Below are positions 36,469-46,500 of a stretch of 64,000 bases of DNA, piece by piece (positions within the stretch are counted from its first letter, which is position 1; each line of letters starts with the position of its first letter). The stretch is from Clostridium sp. DL-VIII (lineage in GTDB: Bacteria > Bacillota > Clostridia > Clostridiales > Clostridiaceae), in contig NZ_CM001240.1 in NCBI RefSeq assembly GCF_000230835.1, positions 3,264,779 to 3,328,778 of the forward strand. The letters run 5' to 3'. The notes under the pieces were generated by a model. It ran no database searches. It was not told where the DNA came from and saw only the letters and a program-made list of their open reading frames with translations. The position numbers were made by a program, and so were the translations under genes.

Positions 36469-37602
36469 ATGATTAATAACACATTAAAAGTACTTCAGAT
36501 TGTTGATTCTTTAGAGGCTGGAGGTATTCAAGCGTTTATTTTAAACATAAATAAAAATATGAATTTAAATAAAGTCAGATTTGATTACGTTGTATATAGA
36601 AATGAGAATACAAGTGAATTTTATGATGAGAAGGTCAAGGAAATGGGTGGAGAGATAATATGTTTACCTAAAAATCATGGAATTAAAAGAATAAAGTCTT
36701 TTGTGGATTTATATAACTTTCAAAAAAATAAAAGATATCACATAGTACATATACATGGAGATCGAGCAAAGAGCTTTTTTGAAGCTGTTGCTTTAAAATT
36801 CTGCAAAACACCTGTAATAATAATACATTCGCATAATGATCGTATGAGTAAAGATAAGAAATTATATCATATTCATTTAGCGATACAAAATATCATAAAG
36901 CATTTGTGGAAATATGTAGTGAATTATGAGTTTGCTTGTTCAAACAATGCAGCAGAATGGATGTTTTCTAAAGCTGATGTAAAAGATTCTAAGGTTAGGG
37001 TAATAAATAATGGAATTGATGAGAAGAAATTCATATATAATGAGGAGACACGGCAAAGGTATAGAAAAAAGTTAAAGCTAGAAGATAAATTCGTTCTAAT
37101 GCATGTTGGCCGTTTTACATATCAAAAGAATCATGATTTTTTAATTGACGTTTTTAATTCAGTTAGGTCTAAATGTAGTAATGCAATTTTGCTATTAATT
37201 GGAGAAGGGGAATTAAAGGAGGAAGTTATAAAAAAAGTAAAGTCGTTAAATTTAGAGAGTAAAGTGATATTTTACGGCCTTTCAAATGAAATTTATAACA
37301 TACTTCAAGCAGCAGATATATTTGTTTTTCCATCGCATTATGAAGGTTTACCGGTTGTAGGGGTAGAGGTTCAGGCGGCAAGTTTAATGACTGTTGCGTC
37401 TGATAGTATAAGTGATGAAATAAAAATAACAAATTATTGGAATTCTGTTTCTTTAAATAAATCTCCAAAAGAATGGGCAGAAATAATTTTAAAATACAAA
37501 GATGGATATATTAGAAAAGATACATCTGAAGAGATAAGGAATGCAGGATTTAGTGTGAGTATTATAGCTAAAAAACTTCAAGATTTATATATTAACAATT
37601 AG
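36469..37602 (+). CDS. Glycosyltransferase family 4 (EpsF-like)
   Basis: This 377-residue GT-B enzyme starts LKVLQIVDSLEAGGIQAFIL. Its donor site includes LMHVGRFTYQKNHDFLIDVF, LLLIGEGELKEEV and PSHYEGLPVVGVEVQAA. An in-frame ATG at 36445 overlaps the previous stop (TAATG) but lacks a ribosome site. The ATG at 36469 follows AAGGA, so I prefer it; coupling from 36445 remains possible. It acts in cytoplasmic assembly of the repeat unit. Confidence 0.88.
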   Translation: MINNTLKVLQIVDSLEAGGIQAFILNINKNMNLNKVRFDYVVYRNENTSEFYDEKVKEMGGEIICLPKNHGIKRIKSFVDLYNFQKNKRYHIVHIHGDRAKSFFEAVALKFCKTPVIIIHSHNDRMSKDKKLYHIHLAIQNIIKHLWKYVVNYEFACSNNAAEWMFSKADVKDSKVRVINNGIDEKKFIYNEETRQRYRKKLKLEDKFVLMHVGRFTYQKNHDFLIDVFNSVRSKCSNAILLLIGEGELKEEVIKKVKSLNLESKVIFYGLSNEIYNILQAADIFVFPSHYEGLPVVGVEVQAASLMTVASDSISDEIKITNYWNSVSLNKSPKEWAEIILKYKDGYIRKDTSEEIRNAGFSVSIIAKKLQDLYINN

Positions 37603-37660
37603 AAAAGTGGAAATAAATAATAGTATGGGGATAATCTGTTGTCTTAAGGAGAATGAATAA

Positions 37661-38632
37661 ATGATAAGTGTTATCATACCAGTCTATAACGTTGGAGAAT
37701 ATATACGAGAATGTTTAGAAAGTATTTTAAATCAGAGCTATAAGGATTTGCAAATAATAATCGTTGATGATGGTTCAACTGATAATACGATGGATATTGT
37801 TAAAGAGTATAAAGAAAAATTTGAAAATTTTACTGTTTTGCAGCAGCAAAATGCAGGTGTATCCGTTGCAAGAAATACAGCTTTTCACTATATAAAAGGT
37901 GAATATACAATATATATTGATCCAGATGATTTTTTAGAACTGGATATGTTTGAATCAATGTATAAAAGAGCTAAAAATTCTAATGTAGATATTGTAATCT
38001 GTGGATTTTATTTTTATTACAACCCAAAAGATAATAGAAATTATATTGAAAAGTATAAAGTTGATTCAAGGCAGGTATACAATAGCTATAAAGTTATGGA
38101 GCTTATGCTAAGCTATGAACTGCAAGGGCAGCTATGGAATAAGCTTTTTAAAAGCCAATTGTTAAAAGAAATCGATTTTAAGTTTGAGCCTAATAGATAT
38201 ATTCAAGATGCTTTTCCAGTATTTAAAGCAATATATAAAGCTAGAGGAATAGGTTTTATAAATAAGCCTTTGTATTATTATAGGCAAAGACAGTCATCAA
38301 CTGTTCATAAGAGAAATGAGAAATTAGCAGAGGATTATTACCATGCTATGAGCAGCATCATAAATTATATAAAAGATGAGCATATAGGAGTAAGTAATGA
38401 GAGTTTAAATATTTTTAAAGCTAAAGTATTATCACATTTTATTGCTCATTATACGAATGCCGATAAAGCTAACGGTTTAAAAAGTTTTAAAGAAAGTAAA
38501 TATAGTGAATTAAATGTAAAAAATAAGGATTTTTTATTTTTAAAAGAAATATCAAAAGAGGATAAAATAAAATTATTCTTATGGAATTGTGGTTTATATA
38601 CAATGTTAAAGAAAATTAAAAATAAATCATAA
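37661..38632 (+). CDS. Glycosyltransferase family 2
   Basis: This 323-residue GT-A inverting glycosyltransferase has the classic start ISVIIPVYNVGEYIRECLES, then IIIVDDGSTDNTMDI, NAGVSVARNTAF and the metal-binding DPDD in YIDPDDFLELDMF. The C-terminal helical part is variable. AAGGAG precedes the ATG. It is likely co-transcribed with the preceding gene (58-base gap). Confidence 0.92.
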   Translation: MISVIIPVYNVGEYIRECLESILNQSYKDLQIIIVDDGSTDNTMDIVKEYKEKFENFTVLQQQNAGVSVARNTAFHYIKGEYTIYIDPDDFLELDMFESMYKRAKNSNVDIVICGFYFYYNPKDNRNYIEKYKVDSRQVYNSYKVMELMLSYELQGQLWNKLFKSQLLKEIDFKFEPNRYIQDAFPVFKAIYKARGIGFINKPLYYYRQRQSSTVHKRNEKLAEDYYHAMSSIINYIKDEHIGVSNESLNIFKAKVLSHFIAHYTNADKANGLKSFKESKYSELNVKNKDFLFLKEISKEDKIKLFLWNCGLYTMLKKIKNKS

Positions 38633-38689
38633 ATAGTATAAAATTCTATATTCATATAATTTAAATAAACTTAGAAATAAGGAGTAAAT

Positions 38690-39871
38690 ATGAAGATATG
38701 TTTTATAACAACTACAATTTTTAATTTAGGAGGAGTTCAAAGAGTAGTTTCTGTTTTAGCAAGTGAATTAAGCAAAAACAATAAAGTAGAGGTAATATGT
38801 ACTGATGAAAGATTTCATATTAACCGAGAGATGTATGGTTTAAGTTCTAGTGTAAGTATAAATTTTAATAAGGAATTAATACAAAAAAACTTTATTAATA
38901 AAATTTTTTGCAGAACTTTCCAGAAAGTAAATTTACTAACTGGCATTTTTAATAATGTAAACATGGATGGTTTATTGACTCAGGCATATTATCCTAAAGA
39001 AATTCAAAAGAAGTTTATAAATTATTTAAACCTACAAAAATATGACATTGTTATAGGAATTGAGGGTTATTATAGTTTGCTACTTGGAATAATAAATGAT
39101 AGCTTAAATGCTAAAACCATAGGGTGGCTGCATAATTCTTATGATGCATATTTAAAAAACAAAGATAAATATTATTGGAAGCAGGATAAATTGTTTGAGA
39201 AATATATACCAGAACTTAATCGTTGTGTAGTTCTAACAAATAGTGACAAGGTTAAGTATAAAAAAAGACTTAAGATAGACTGTGAAGTAATATATAATCC
39301 TCTAAGCTTTGAATGTCATATGAAATCCTCATGCAGTGAAAAATATATCATATTTGTAGGAAGATTGCTGGAGATACAAAAAGGTTTAGACTTACTTATT
39401 GAAGCTTTCAGCATAATACATAAAGTTCATACAGATTGGAAACTTAAGATTGTAGGAGACGGTGATGATAAAGAGAGCCTTATAAATAATATAAAAAAAC
39501 ATAATTTGGAAAATAACGTCTTACTTACAGGAAAGTGTGATAATGTTAAGGAGCATTATTTGTATTCATCTATTTTTGTATCTACATCACGATGGGAAGG
39601 CTTTGGGCTATCTATAACTGAATCAATGGAATGTGGAGTGCCAGTAGTAGCTTTTGATAATTCAGGCCCTAAAGAGATAATAGATAGGAATAATATAAAT
39701 GGAGTTTTGGTGGAAAATCATGATGCGGCTAAATTTGCAGAGGAAGTAATAAAGTTAATTGAAGATGATGAAAAAAGGGAAGCTATGTCTTTAGAATCAA
39801 TAAAAAGAGCTCAGGATTTTAAGAGTGAAAAAATAATTAAGCAATGGAATGAACTTATGGAAGAATTATAG
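38690..39871 (+). CDS. Glycosyltransferase family 4
   Basis: This 393-residue GT-B enzyme opens ICFITTTIFNLGGVQRVVSV. The donor domain has IIFVGRLLEIQKGLDLLIEA, LKIVGDGDDKESL and STSRWEGFGLSITESMECGV, the latter with the E-x7-E motif. The layout resembles amylovoran/galactan-type alpha-glycosyltransferases. TAAGGAG precedes the ATG. The flippase gene starts 26 bases after its stop codon. Confidence 0.9.
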   Translation: MKICFITTTIFNLGGVQRVVSVLASELSKNNKVEVICTDERFHINREMYGLSSSVSINFNKELIQKNFINKIFCRTFQKVNLLTGIFNNVNMDGLLTQAYYPKEIQKKFINYLNLQKYDIVIGIEGYYSLLLGIINDSLNAKTIGWLHNSYDAYLKNKDKYYWKQDKLFEKYIPELNRCVVLTNSDKVKYKKRLKIDCEVIYNPLSFECHMKSSCSEKYIIFVGRLLEIQKGLDLLIEAFSIIHKVHTDWKLKIVGDGDDKESLINNIKKHNLENNVLLTGKCDNVKEHYLYSSIFVSTSRWEGFGLSITESMECGVPVVAFDNSGPKEIIDRNNINGVLVENHDAAKFAEEVIKLIEDDEKREAMSLESIKRAQDFKSEKIIKQWNELMEEL

Positions 39872-39896
39872 AATTTACGATTATCTTGGAGGAAGG

Positions 39897-41330
39897 ATGA
39901 AAGAATATTCAAATTTAAAAAGTGGGATAATAGTCACATTTATATCTAAGTACAGCAATATATTTGCTCAATTAATTATAAACTCGATATTAGCTAGGTT
40001 ATTATTACCAGAAGATTTTGGAATAATAGCAGTAATAACTGTGTTCATATCATTCTTTAATATGCTAGGTGATATGGGAATTGGTCCAGCAATAATTCAA
40101 AATAAATCTTTAGGGGAAAAGGAAGTATCGGATATATTTAAGTTTTCAATAATTGGAGCTTTCATTATGGCAATTGGCTTTTATTTCTTTTCATATTTTA
40201 TTGCATTTTTTTATAATAACAGTATATACATAAGACTTGGGGGATTATTATCAATTTCTGTATTTTTTTCAGTATGCAATATTGTTCCAAATGCTATATT
40301 ATATAAGGCACATAAATTTAAACAGGTAGGAATAATAAATATTATTGTCAATGTAATAGTCGGAATTTTTACTATAACGTTAGCTTTTAATAATTTCTCT
40401 TATTATGCATTAGTACTTGACTCAATACTTAAAAGTTTGTTTATCTTTTTATTATGTGTGAAGGTATGTAAAATACAAATAAAAAAAGGCTATTCATATG
40501 AATCTATTAAGAAAATAAAAAATTATTCCAGCTTTCAATTCTCATTTAATTTCATAAATTATTTTACGAGGAATTTAGATAATATATTAGTAGGTAAATT
40601 TTTGGGGGCTTCAACTCTTGGGTATTATGATAAATCCTATAAACTTATGCTTTACCCAGTTCAAAATTTAACTAATGTAATAACACCAGTGTTACATCCG
40701 GTATTATCAAAATATCAGGATTCTAAAGATATAATTTATGAGACATATATAAAGGTAGTAAAATTGCTAGCAATTTTAGGAGTTTTTATATCTACATATT
40801 GCTTTTTTTCGGCCAATGAAATAATACATATAATGTATGGATCCAATTGGGATAAATCCATACCTGTTTTTAAAATACTTTCAATATCAATAGTAATACA
40901 AATGATCTTATCAAGCATAGGGTCAATATTTCAAGCTACAGGATATGTAAATAAGTTATTTTCAACAGGAATAATATCAGCAGTGTTTACTGTAAGTGCC
41001 ATAGCTGTCGGAATAGTTAGTAAAAGTTTATCAATATTGGCAGCAGGTTTAGTTATAGCATTCGCATTAAATTTTATCCAATGTTTTTATGTACTAATAA
41101 CTAATGTATTCCAAAAAAATTTTACTTCTTTTTTGCTTCAACTAAAAAATGTAGTACTTATAGGAGTTTTAATGGTGATTGGATTTATATTAACAAGTAA
41201 AATAGTCATAAATAATGTAATAATAAGTGCAGGGTTTAAATTTATTATTGGAACTATAACATATTCTGTAGGATTATATGTAACAAAAGAATACAGAGTA
41301 TTGAAAAAATTGTTTGGAAGAAAAATTTAA
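39897..41330 (+). CDS. Polysaccharide flippase (Wzx / PST family)
   Basis: This 477-residue multi-helix membrane protein (about 12-14 helices) opens NLKSGIIVTFISKYSNIFAQ and RLLLPEDFGIIAVITVFISF, typical of lipid-linked oligosaccharide flippases of the MOP superfamily. It moves the undecaprenyl-linked repeat unit outward. I chose the ATG at 39897, after GGAGGAAGG; the longer frame from 39849 overlaps the previous gene. With the priming enzyme and polymerase-like protein it completes a Wzx/Wzy pathway. Confidence 0.9.
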   Translation: MKEYSNLKSGIIVTFISKYSNIFAQLIINSILARLLLPEDFGIIAVITVFISFFNMLGDMGIGPAIIQNKSLGEKEVSDIFKFSIIGAFIMAIGFYFFSYFIAFFYNNSIYIRLGGLLSISVFFSVCNIVPNAILYKAHKFKQVGIINIIVNVIVGIFTITLAFNNFSYYALVLDSILKSLFIFLLCVKVCKIQIKKGYSYESIKKIKNYSSFQFSFNFINYFTRNLDNILVGKFLGASTLGYYDKSYKLMLYPVQNLTNVITPVLHPVLSKYQDSKDIIYETYIKVVKLLAILGVFISTYCFFSANEIIHIMYGSNWDKSIPVFKILSISIVIQMILSSIGSIFQATGYVNKLFSTGIISAVFTVSAIAVGIVSKSLSILAAGLVIAFALNFIQCFYVLITNVFQKNFTSFLLQLKNVVLIGVLMVIGFILTSKIVINNVIISAGFKFIIGTITYSVGLYVTKEYRVLKKLFGRKI

Positions 41331-41348
41331 TTGAGGAGCACATGATTA

Positions 41349-43322
41349 ATGAGTTTATTAGAATTGAAAAATATAAGTAAGTATTATAAATTAAAAGGAA
41401 GTGAAAAGTTTCAGGTATTAAATACGATAAGCCTTTCTTTTAATACAGGGGAATTAGTATCAATTATTGGAGAGTCAGGTAGCGGAAAATCCACTTTAAT
41501 GAATTTAATAGGCGGATTAGATTCAAATTTTAGTGGTGAATTATTTGTAAATGGAAGAGATGTTAAGAAACTAAAGAAAAGAGAACTTGATAAATATAGG
41601 AAAAATGAAGTGGGATTTATTTTTCAAAGTTTCAACTTGATAAATCATTTATCTGTTTTAGACAATGTGACAATTGCTATGACCTTATCTAATGTTCGAA
41701 AAAAAGAACGGATTAAACGAGCAAGGGAGATACTTGAAAATCTAGGCTTAGAGAAGCACATAAGCAAAAAGCCAAATCAATTGTCAGGAGGACAAAAGCA
41801 AAGAGTTGCTATAGCTAGAGCTTTAATTAATGATCCAGAAATAATTATTGCAGATGAACCTACAGGCAGTTTAGATTCAAAGACTACAATGCAGGTTTTA
41901 CAGATAATGAAGGACATAGCACAAAGAGGAAAACTTGTAATTATGGTCACTCATTCTGAAAAGGTAGCAGCTTCTTCAACCAGAATAGTAAAAATAGCAG
42001 ATGGAAGTATTATTGATGATAAAGAAGTCTTAAAAACAGAAGGTAAAAATGCTCATGAAGAGCAGGAAACATTGAATAAGAATAAGCGTAGACAAAATTT
42101 AAGTATATTATCATCTATAAAACTTGCTCTTAATAATATGAAAGAAAAGTTTGCAAGAAATATATTAGTTTCTATAGGGAGTAGCATTGGAATAATGAGT
42201 ATTATTTTAATGCTATCCTTAGGCAATGGCGTTAAGGCTTATTTTAATAAAACTATGAATAGCTATGTTAACCCTTTAGTAATTGAAGTTAACATGCCAA
42301 GTTCTGACGAAGATAATGTTAATTTGGATTTTACAACAGTTCAAAAGCCAGATATAAATTCAACGAAGCCTTTTGAAGAAGAAGATATTACTAAATTGTC
42401 TCAAATACAAAATGTGTCATCTGTAGAAAAAGGGTATACCATAATTTCTTTTGGTGTTAATTCATTGGTTTATAATAATAAAACCAATAATATAGTGAAA
42501 ATCTCAACAATATCTTCAAATATAACAAATTCAAATGTTGAAAAGGGAAGCTTGCCTAAGGAAGGGGAAATATTAATTAATAAAGCTTTAAGTGATGAAA
42601 TAGGCAGCGATATTATTGGGCAGAAAGTCAACATGCACATATTGATTAATCAGAAGATTGTAAATAGAGATTTTATTATAAGTGGAGTTTATACGAGTAC
42701 AGGAGGAGATTTAACTGCATCGATGAAAGCTGTCTTTTTAAATTACTCAGACTTAGAAAAATTGTATTCAGATAATAATAATAAATTAAAACCTAATGTA
42801 GTTTATGTAAATACAACTAATAGTAATTATACAGCTGGAATTAAAGATAAAATTAAGGGGCTTGGATATGTAGAATCTTCCCAGGAAGAATTAACTTCTA
42901 TGTTCAATCAAATGATAGATGTTTTAACTTATGTCTTATCAGGTATTGCAGGAATATCTCTAGTGGTATCAGCAATTATGATAATCGTTGTTATGTATAT
43001 TAGTGTTGTTGAGAGAACAAAAGAAATAGGAATAATTAAAGCTATAGGAGCTCGAGCGAAAGATATTAGAAGGATTTTTATTTCAGAAGCTTTTTTAATA
43101 GGTTTTTTTAGCGGAGCGATTGGAATTGCTGGAGCGTATGTTTTAGGAAGATTCATAAATGTTATGTCTAATAAATTATTTGCTTTGAATATTTTTCTAT
43201 TGAGAAAATATTATATCGCATTAGGAATGGGCGTAAGTATTATAATAAGCGTCTTGGCTGGACTTTTGCCGGCTAATAAGGCAGCTAGACTTGATCCAGT
43301 AGAATCCTTGAGAAGAGAATGA
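41349..43322 (+). CDS. MacB-like ABC transporter, ATPase fused to FtsX-type permease
   Basis: This 657-residue protein has an N-terminal LolD/MacB ATPase (about 1-225): Walker A GESGSGKST, signature LSGGQKQRVAIARAL, Walker B IIIADEPTGSLDSK. A helix (about 270) follows, then a large extracellular domain (about 300-515) and three C-terminal helices of the FtsX/MacB permease. MacB-type machines act by mechanotransmission, and Gram-positive relatives handle peptides, bacteriocins or lipoproteins. Its gene lies 18 bases after the flippase, so it may be expressed with the polysaccharide genes. No MacA-like partner is adjacent. Confidence 0.9.
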   Translation: MSLLELKNISKYYKLKGSEKFQVLNTISLSFNTGELVSIIGESGSGKSTLMNLIGGLDSNFSGELFVNGRDVKKLKKRELDKYRKNEVGFIFQSFNLINHLSVLDNVTIAMTLSNVRKKERIKRAREILENLGLEKHISKKPNQLSGGQKQRVAIARALINDPEIIIADEPTGSLDSKTTMQVLQIMKDIAQRGKLVIMVTHSEKVAASSTRIVKIADGSIIDDKEVLKTEGKNAHEEQETLNKNKRRQNLSILSSIKLALNNMKEKFARNILVSIGSSIGIMSIILMLSLGNGVKAYFNKTMNSYVNPLVIEVNMPSSDEDNVNLDFTTVQKPDINSTKPFEEEDITKLSQIQNVSSVEKGYTIISFGVNSLVYNNKTNNIVKISTISSNITNSNVEKGSLPKEGEILINKALSDEIGSDIIGQKVNMHILINQKIVNRDFIISGVYTSTGGDLTASMKAVFLNYSDLEKLYSDNNNKLKPNVVYVNTTNSNYTAGIKDKIKGLGYVESSQEELTSMFNQMIDVLTYVLSGIAGISLVVSAIMIIVVMYISVVERTKEIGIIKAIGARAKDIRRIFISEAFLIGFFSGAIGIAGAYVLGRFINVMSNKLFALNIFLLRKYYIALGMGVSIIISVLAGLLPANKAARLDPVESLRRE

Positions 43323-43327
43323 GAATT

Positions 43328-43382
43328 ATATATCCTGTGGTAACAGTGCATAAAGCTAAGTTATACATAGGATATTTTTTTG
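43328..43382 (+). terminator. Rho-independent terminator
   Basis: ATATCCTGTGGTAAC (from 43330) pairs imperfectly with GTTATACATAGGATAT (to 43375) and is followed by seven T. It ends the flippase/ABC transcript. Confidence 0.75.
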
Positions 43383-43559
43383 TACATTTTTAATCGAAAT
43401 ATGTCTTAGTCATTTTGCTTACATATAAATAACCATAATTTAACATTAAATAAATATTTAGGAATTAAGTTTTGAGGTACAATGTCATTGAATAAATGGA
43501 ATAAATTTCCTAAGAGCTAATTGAAAAACAATAAAATAATAGAATCAGGAGGGATAATT

Positions 43560-46500
43560 ATGAGAAAAGAAAAAAAGATAAGTATATTGCTAATTGTAGC
43601 AATTATGCTGTCAAACTTTGTTATGTTTGTTCCAATTAAGGTAGCAAGGGCAGATGTAACAAACTATACTAACAATGTTGCAGTTTCTGATATATCTGAT
43701 GCTACGACTGGTGCTGCAGCTACTGTCACAACTGGGCCAGCTGTAAGTACCAAAAATTTAGATATAATAGAAATTACAGATTTTCATGGTCAACTTTTAG
43801 ATACTAAAAATAATGAAGTTGGCGCAGCATTAGCAAATTCAGTAGAAAATGCAGCTGATACTAATTCAAAAAATACTTTAATAATTGGAGGCGGGGATTT
43901 ATATCAAGGGACACCAATATCAAATCTTTCTAAAGGAGTTCCAGTACAGAAGGTATTATCAAAAATGGGAATGGAGGTGACAGCTCTTGGAAATCATGAA
44001 TTCGATTGGGGTTTAGATACAATAAATAATGAAACTATGCAGGGTGCAGGATATGAAATTGTCTGTTCCAACTTGCACAATAGAAAAGATGACACAAGGC
44101 CATATAAACCATATAAGATAATAGAGAAAGATGGTACAAGAATAGCTGTAATAGGAGCTATATTAAATGATGTCCCTACTATAGTGTTGCCAGCCAATAT
44201 AGCTAATTATAAAGTTACAGATGCAGCAGAAGAAATAAATTCTTGCGCTAAAAAAATTAGAGATAATAATGAAGCAGATGTTGTTCTTGCAGTAGTACAT
44301 GATGGGGAGAATTCATTAGATAATATTATAAGTAATTTGCATGGGGTAGATGCGGTCTTTGGAGGGCATACTCATACAATTGAGGATAAGGTTGTAAAGG
44401 ATGCAGATAATAAGGATGTACCAAAATTAAATGCTTGTAATGCAGGTAAAGGATATATAGATTTAAAAATTTCTTTAGACGAAAACAATAAAATAATTGG
44501 CTTTTCAAAAAAATGTACAAATTGGAATGGAGTTACTGTGAACAGTGACACTCCTGTGGATAAAGAATGTAAGGAAATTGTTGATGAGGCTAATGCTGAT
44601 TTAGCACCAATTTTTAAAGAAATTTTAGGCTCTGATGATGTGGACTATACAAGTGAACAAAATGATAACCCTTTTGGAGAATCTCAACTTGGAGATTGGA
44701 TGGCAGATGTTGTGAAAAACAATGTAAATGCTGATGTAGGCATGGTTAATAACGGAGGCATAAGATTAAGTCCCATTCCTAAGGGAAATATTACTTTAAG
44801 TACTATTTTTTATTTAATGCCATTTGATAATACCATTACTACAGTTAATATGACTGGTGCACAGCTTAAAAATCTTATTGAACAGGCAATTGCTGATAAT
44901 ACTGGAAAAGGGCTTCAAGTTTCAGGAATAAAAATTACTTATGATTCATCTAAGCCTTCCTATGTAAAAGCAGTTACAGATTCAGATGGAAAAGTTATAA
45001 CACCTGAAGTTCCAGGTCAAAGGGTTAAAAGTATAGCTAGAGAAAAAGATGGAACAACTATAAAGGATGATGATAAGTTAACAGTAGCTGCTCCAGACTT
45101 TGTTGCTACAGGAGGAGATAATTTTACAGAGTTTACATTGCCAGAAATTAAGAATACCTATGTGGACACTCATACTCTTGTAAGGGATGCCTTAATTCAA
45201 GATGTTAAGAAAAATGGGAAAATAGTTGTGAACTTAGATGAAAGAATAAAAAATGATACGGACTCAGCTGGTTCCCCAGTAGAAACGACAATTAATGGAG
45301 CTAAGGCTTTAGCATCTCAAGGTACTTTGGTTAAAGTAACAGGCTATGTAAGCGGAGTAAATGGAAAGACTGTATTTTTACAAGATAATCCTGCAAATCC
45401 AACTGCAGGAATAGTAGTATATAATACATGTGGAGCAAAGATCTCAAATGGAGACAAGATTACAACTACAGGAAAGTTATCTATTTATAATGGGTTAACG
45501 GAAATAACTCCAAGTAAAGTATCGGATGTTACGACTGTAAGTAATGGAAATACAATTATACCTAAAGAAGTAACAATAGGAGATATTAATGATGACTTGC
45601 AGGGAGAATTAATCAAAATTAAAAATGCTGCTTTTAAAAGTATAGATACAACTGCATCTTCAATTATAAGTGATTCTACAGGCAGCATTGCAATATATAA
45701 AATGCCAGTCATAGCGGGATTAAAGGCTAATGATGTAAAGGATGTTACAGCTAATGTATCGAAATATAATACCTTTGAATTAATAGTGACAGATCCAAGT
45801 GAAATTGCTGATCCTGGAAGTAGTCAGGTTGGCTTAGCATCTACAATATCAATATTAGCTACTTCTGATATTCATGGTAATGTGTTAAATTTTGATTATG
45901 GTACAAATAAAGCACCTGCTAAAGGTCAAGGATTAGCTAAGGTTTCAACATATGTGAATAATGTAAGAGCTTCTAATCCAAATGTCATGTTAGTTGATGA
46001 TGGAGACACAATTCAAGGAACTCCACTTTCTTATTATTATGACATGATAGATAAAAATTCTTTTTACCCAATGGCAAAGGTTATGGGAGCAATGAAGTAT
46101 GATACAGAAACTTTAGGAAACCATGAATTTAATTATGGTCTTGAAACCTTAAACAGAGTAATCAATGACTATAAGAGTCAAGGAATTCATGTTTTATCTG
46201 CTAATACCTATGAAAATGATGGCTCAAATTATGTAGAGCCATATTATATTAAAGCATTCAATATAAATGGGAAGAGTGTAAAAGTTGGAATATTAGGATT
46301 AACAACTAAGTGCATTCCAAACTGGGAGGATCCTGAGCATTATAAAGGTCTTCATTTCAATGATTTAGTCGACGAAGCTAAAAAGTGGGTGCCAGTTGTG
46401 AAAGGCAAAGGAGCTGATATTGTAATTGTAACAGCACATAGTGGAGAAGAAGGAGCTAGCGATGTTATTCCTGAAAATCAGATAAAAGCTATAGCAACCG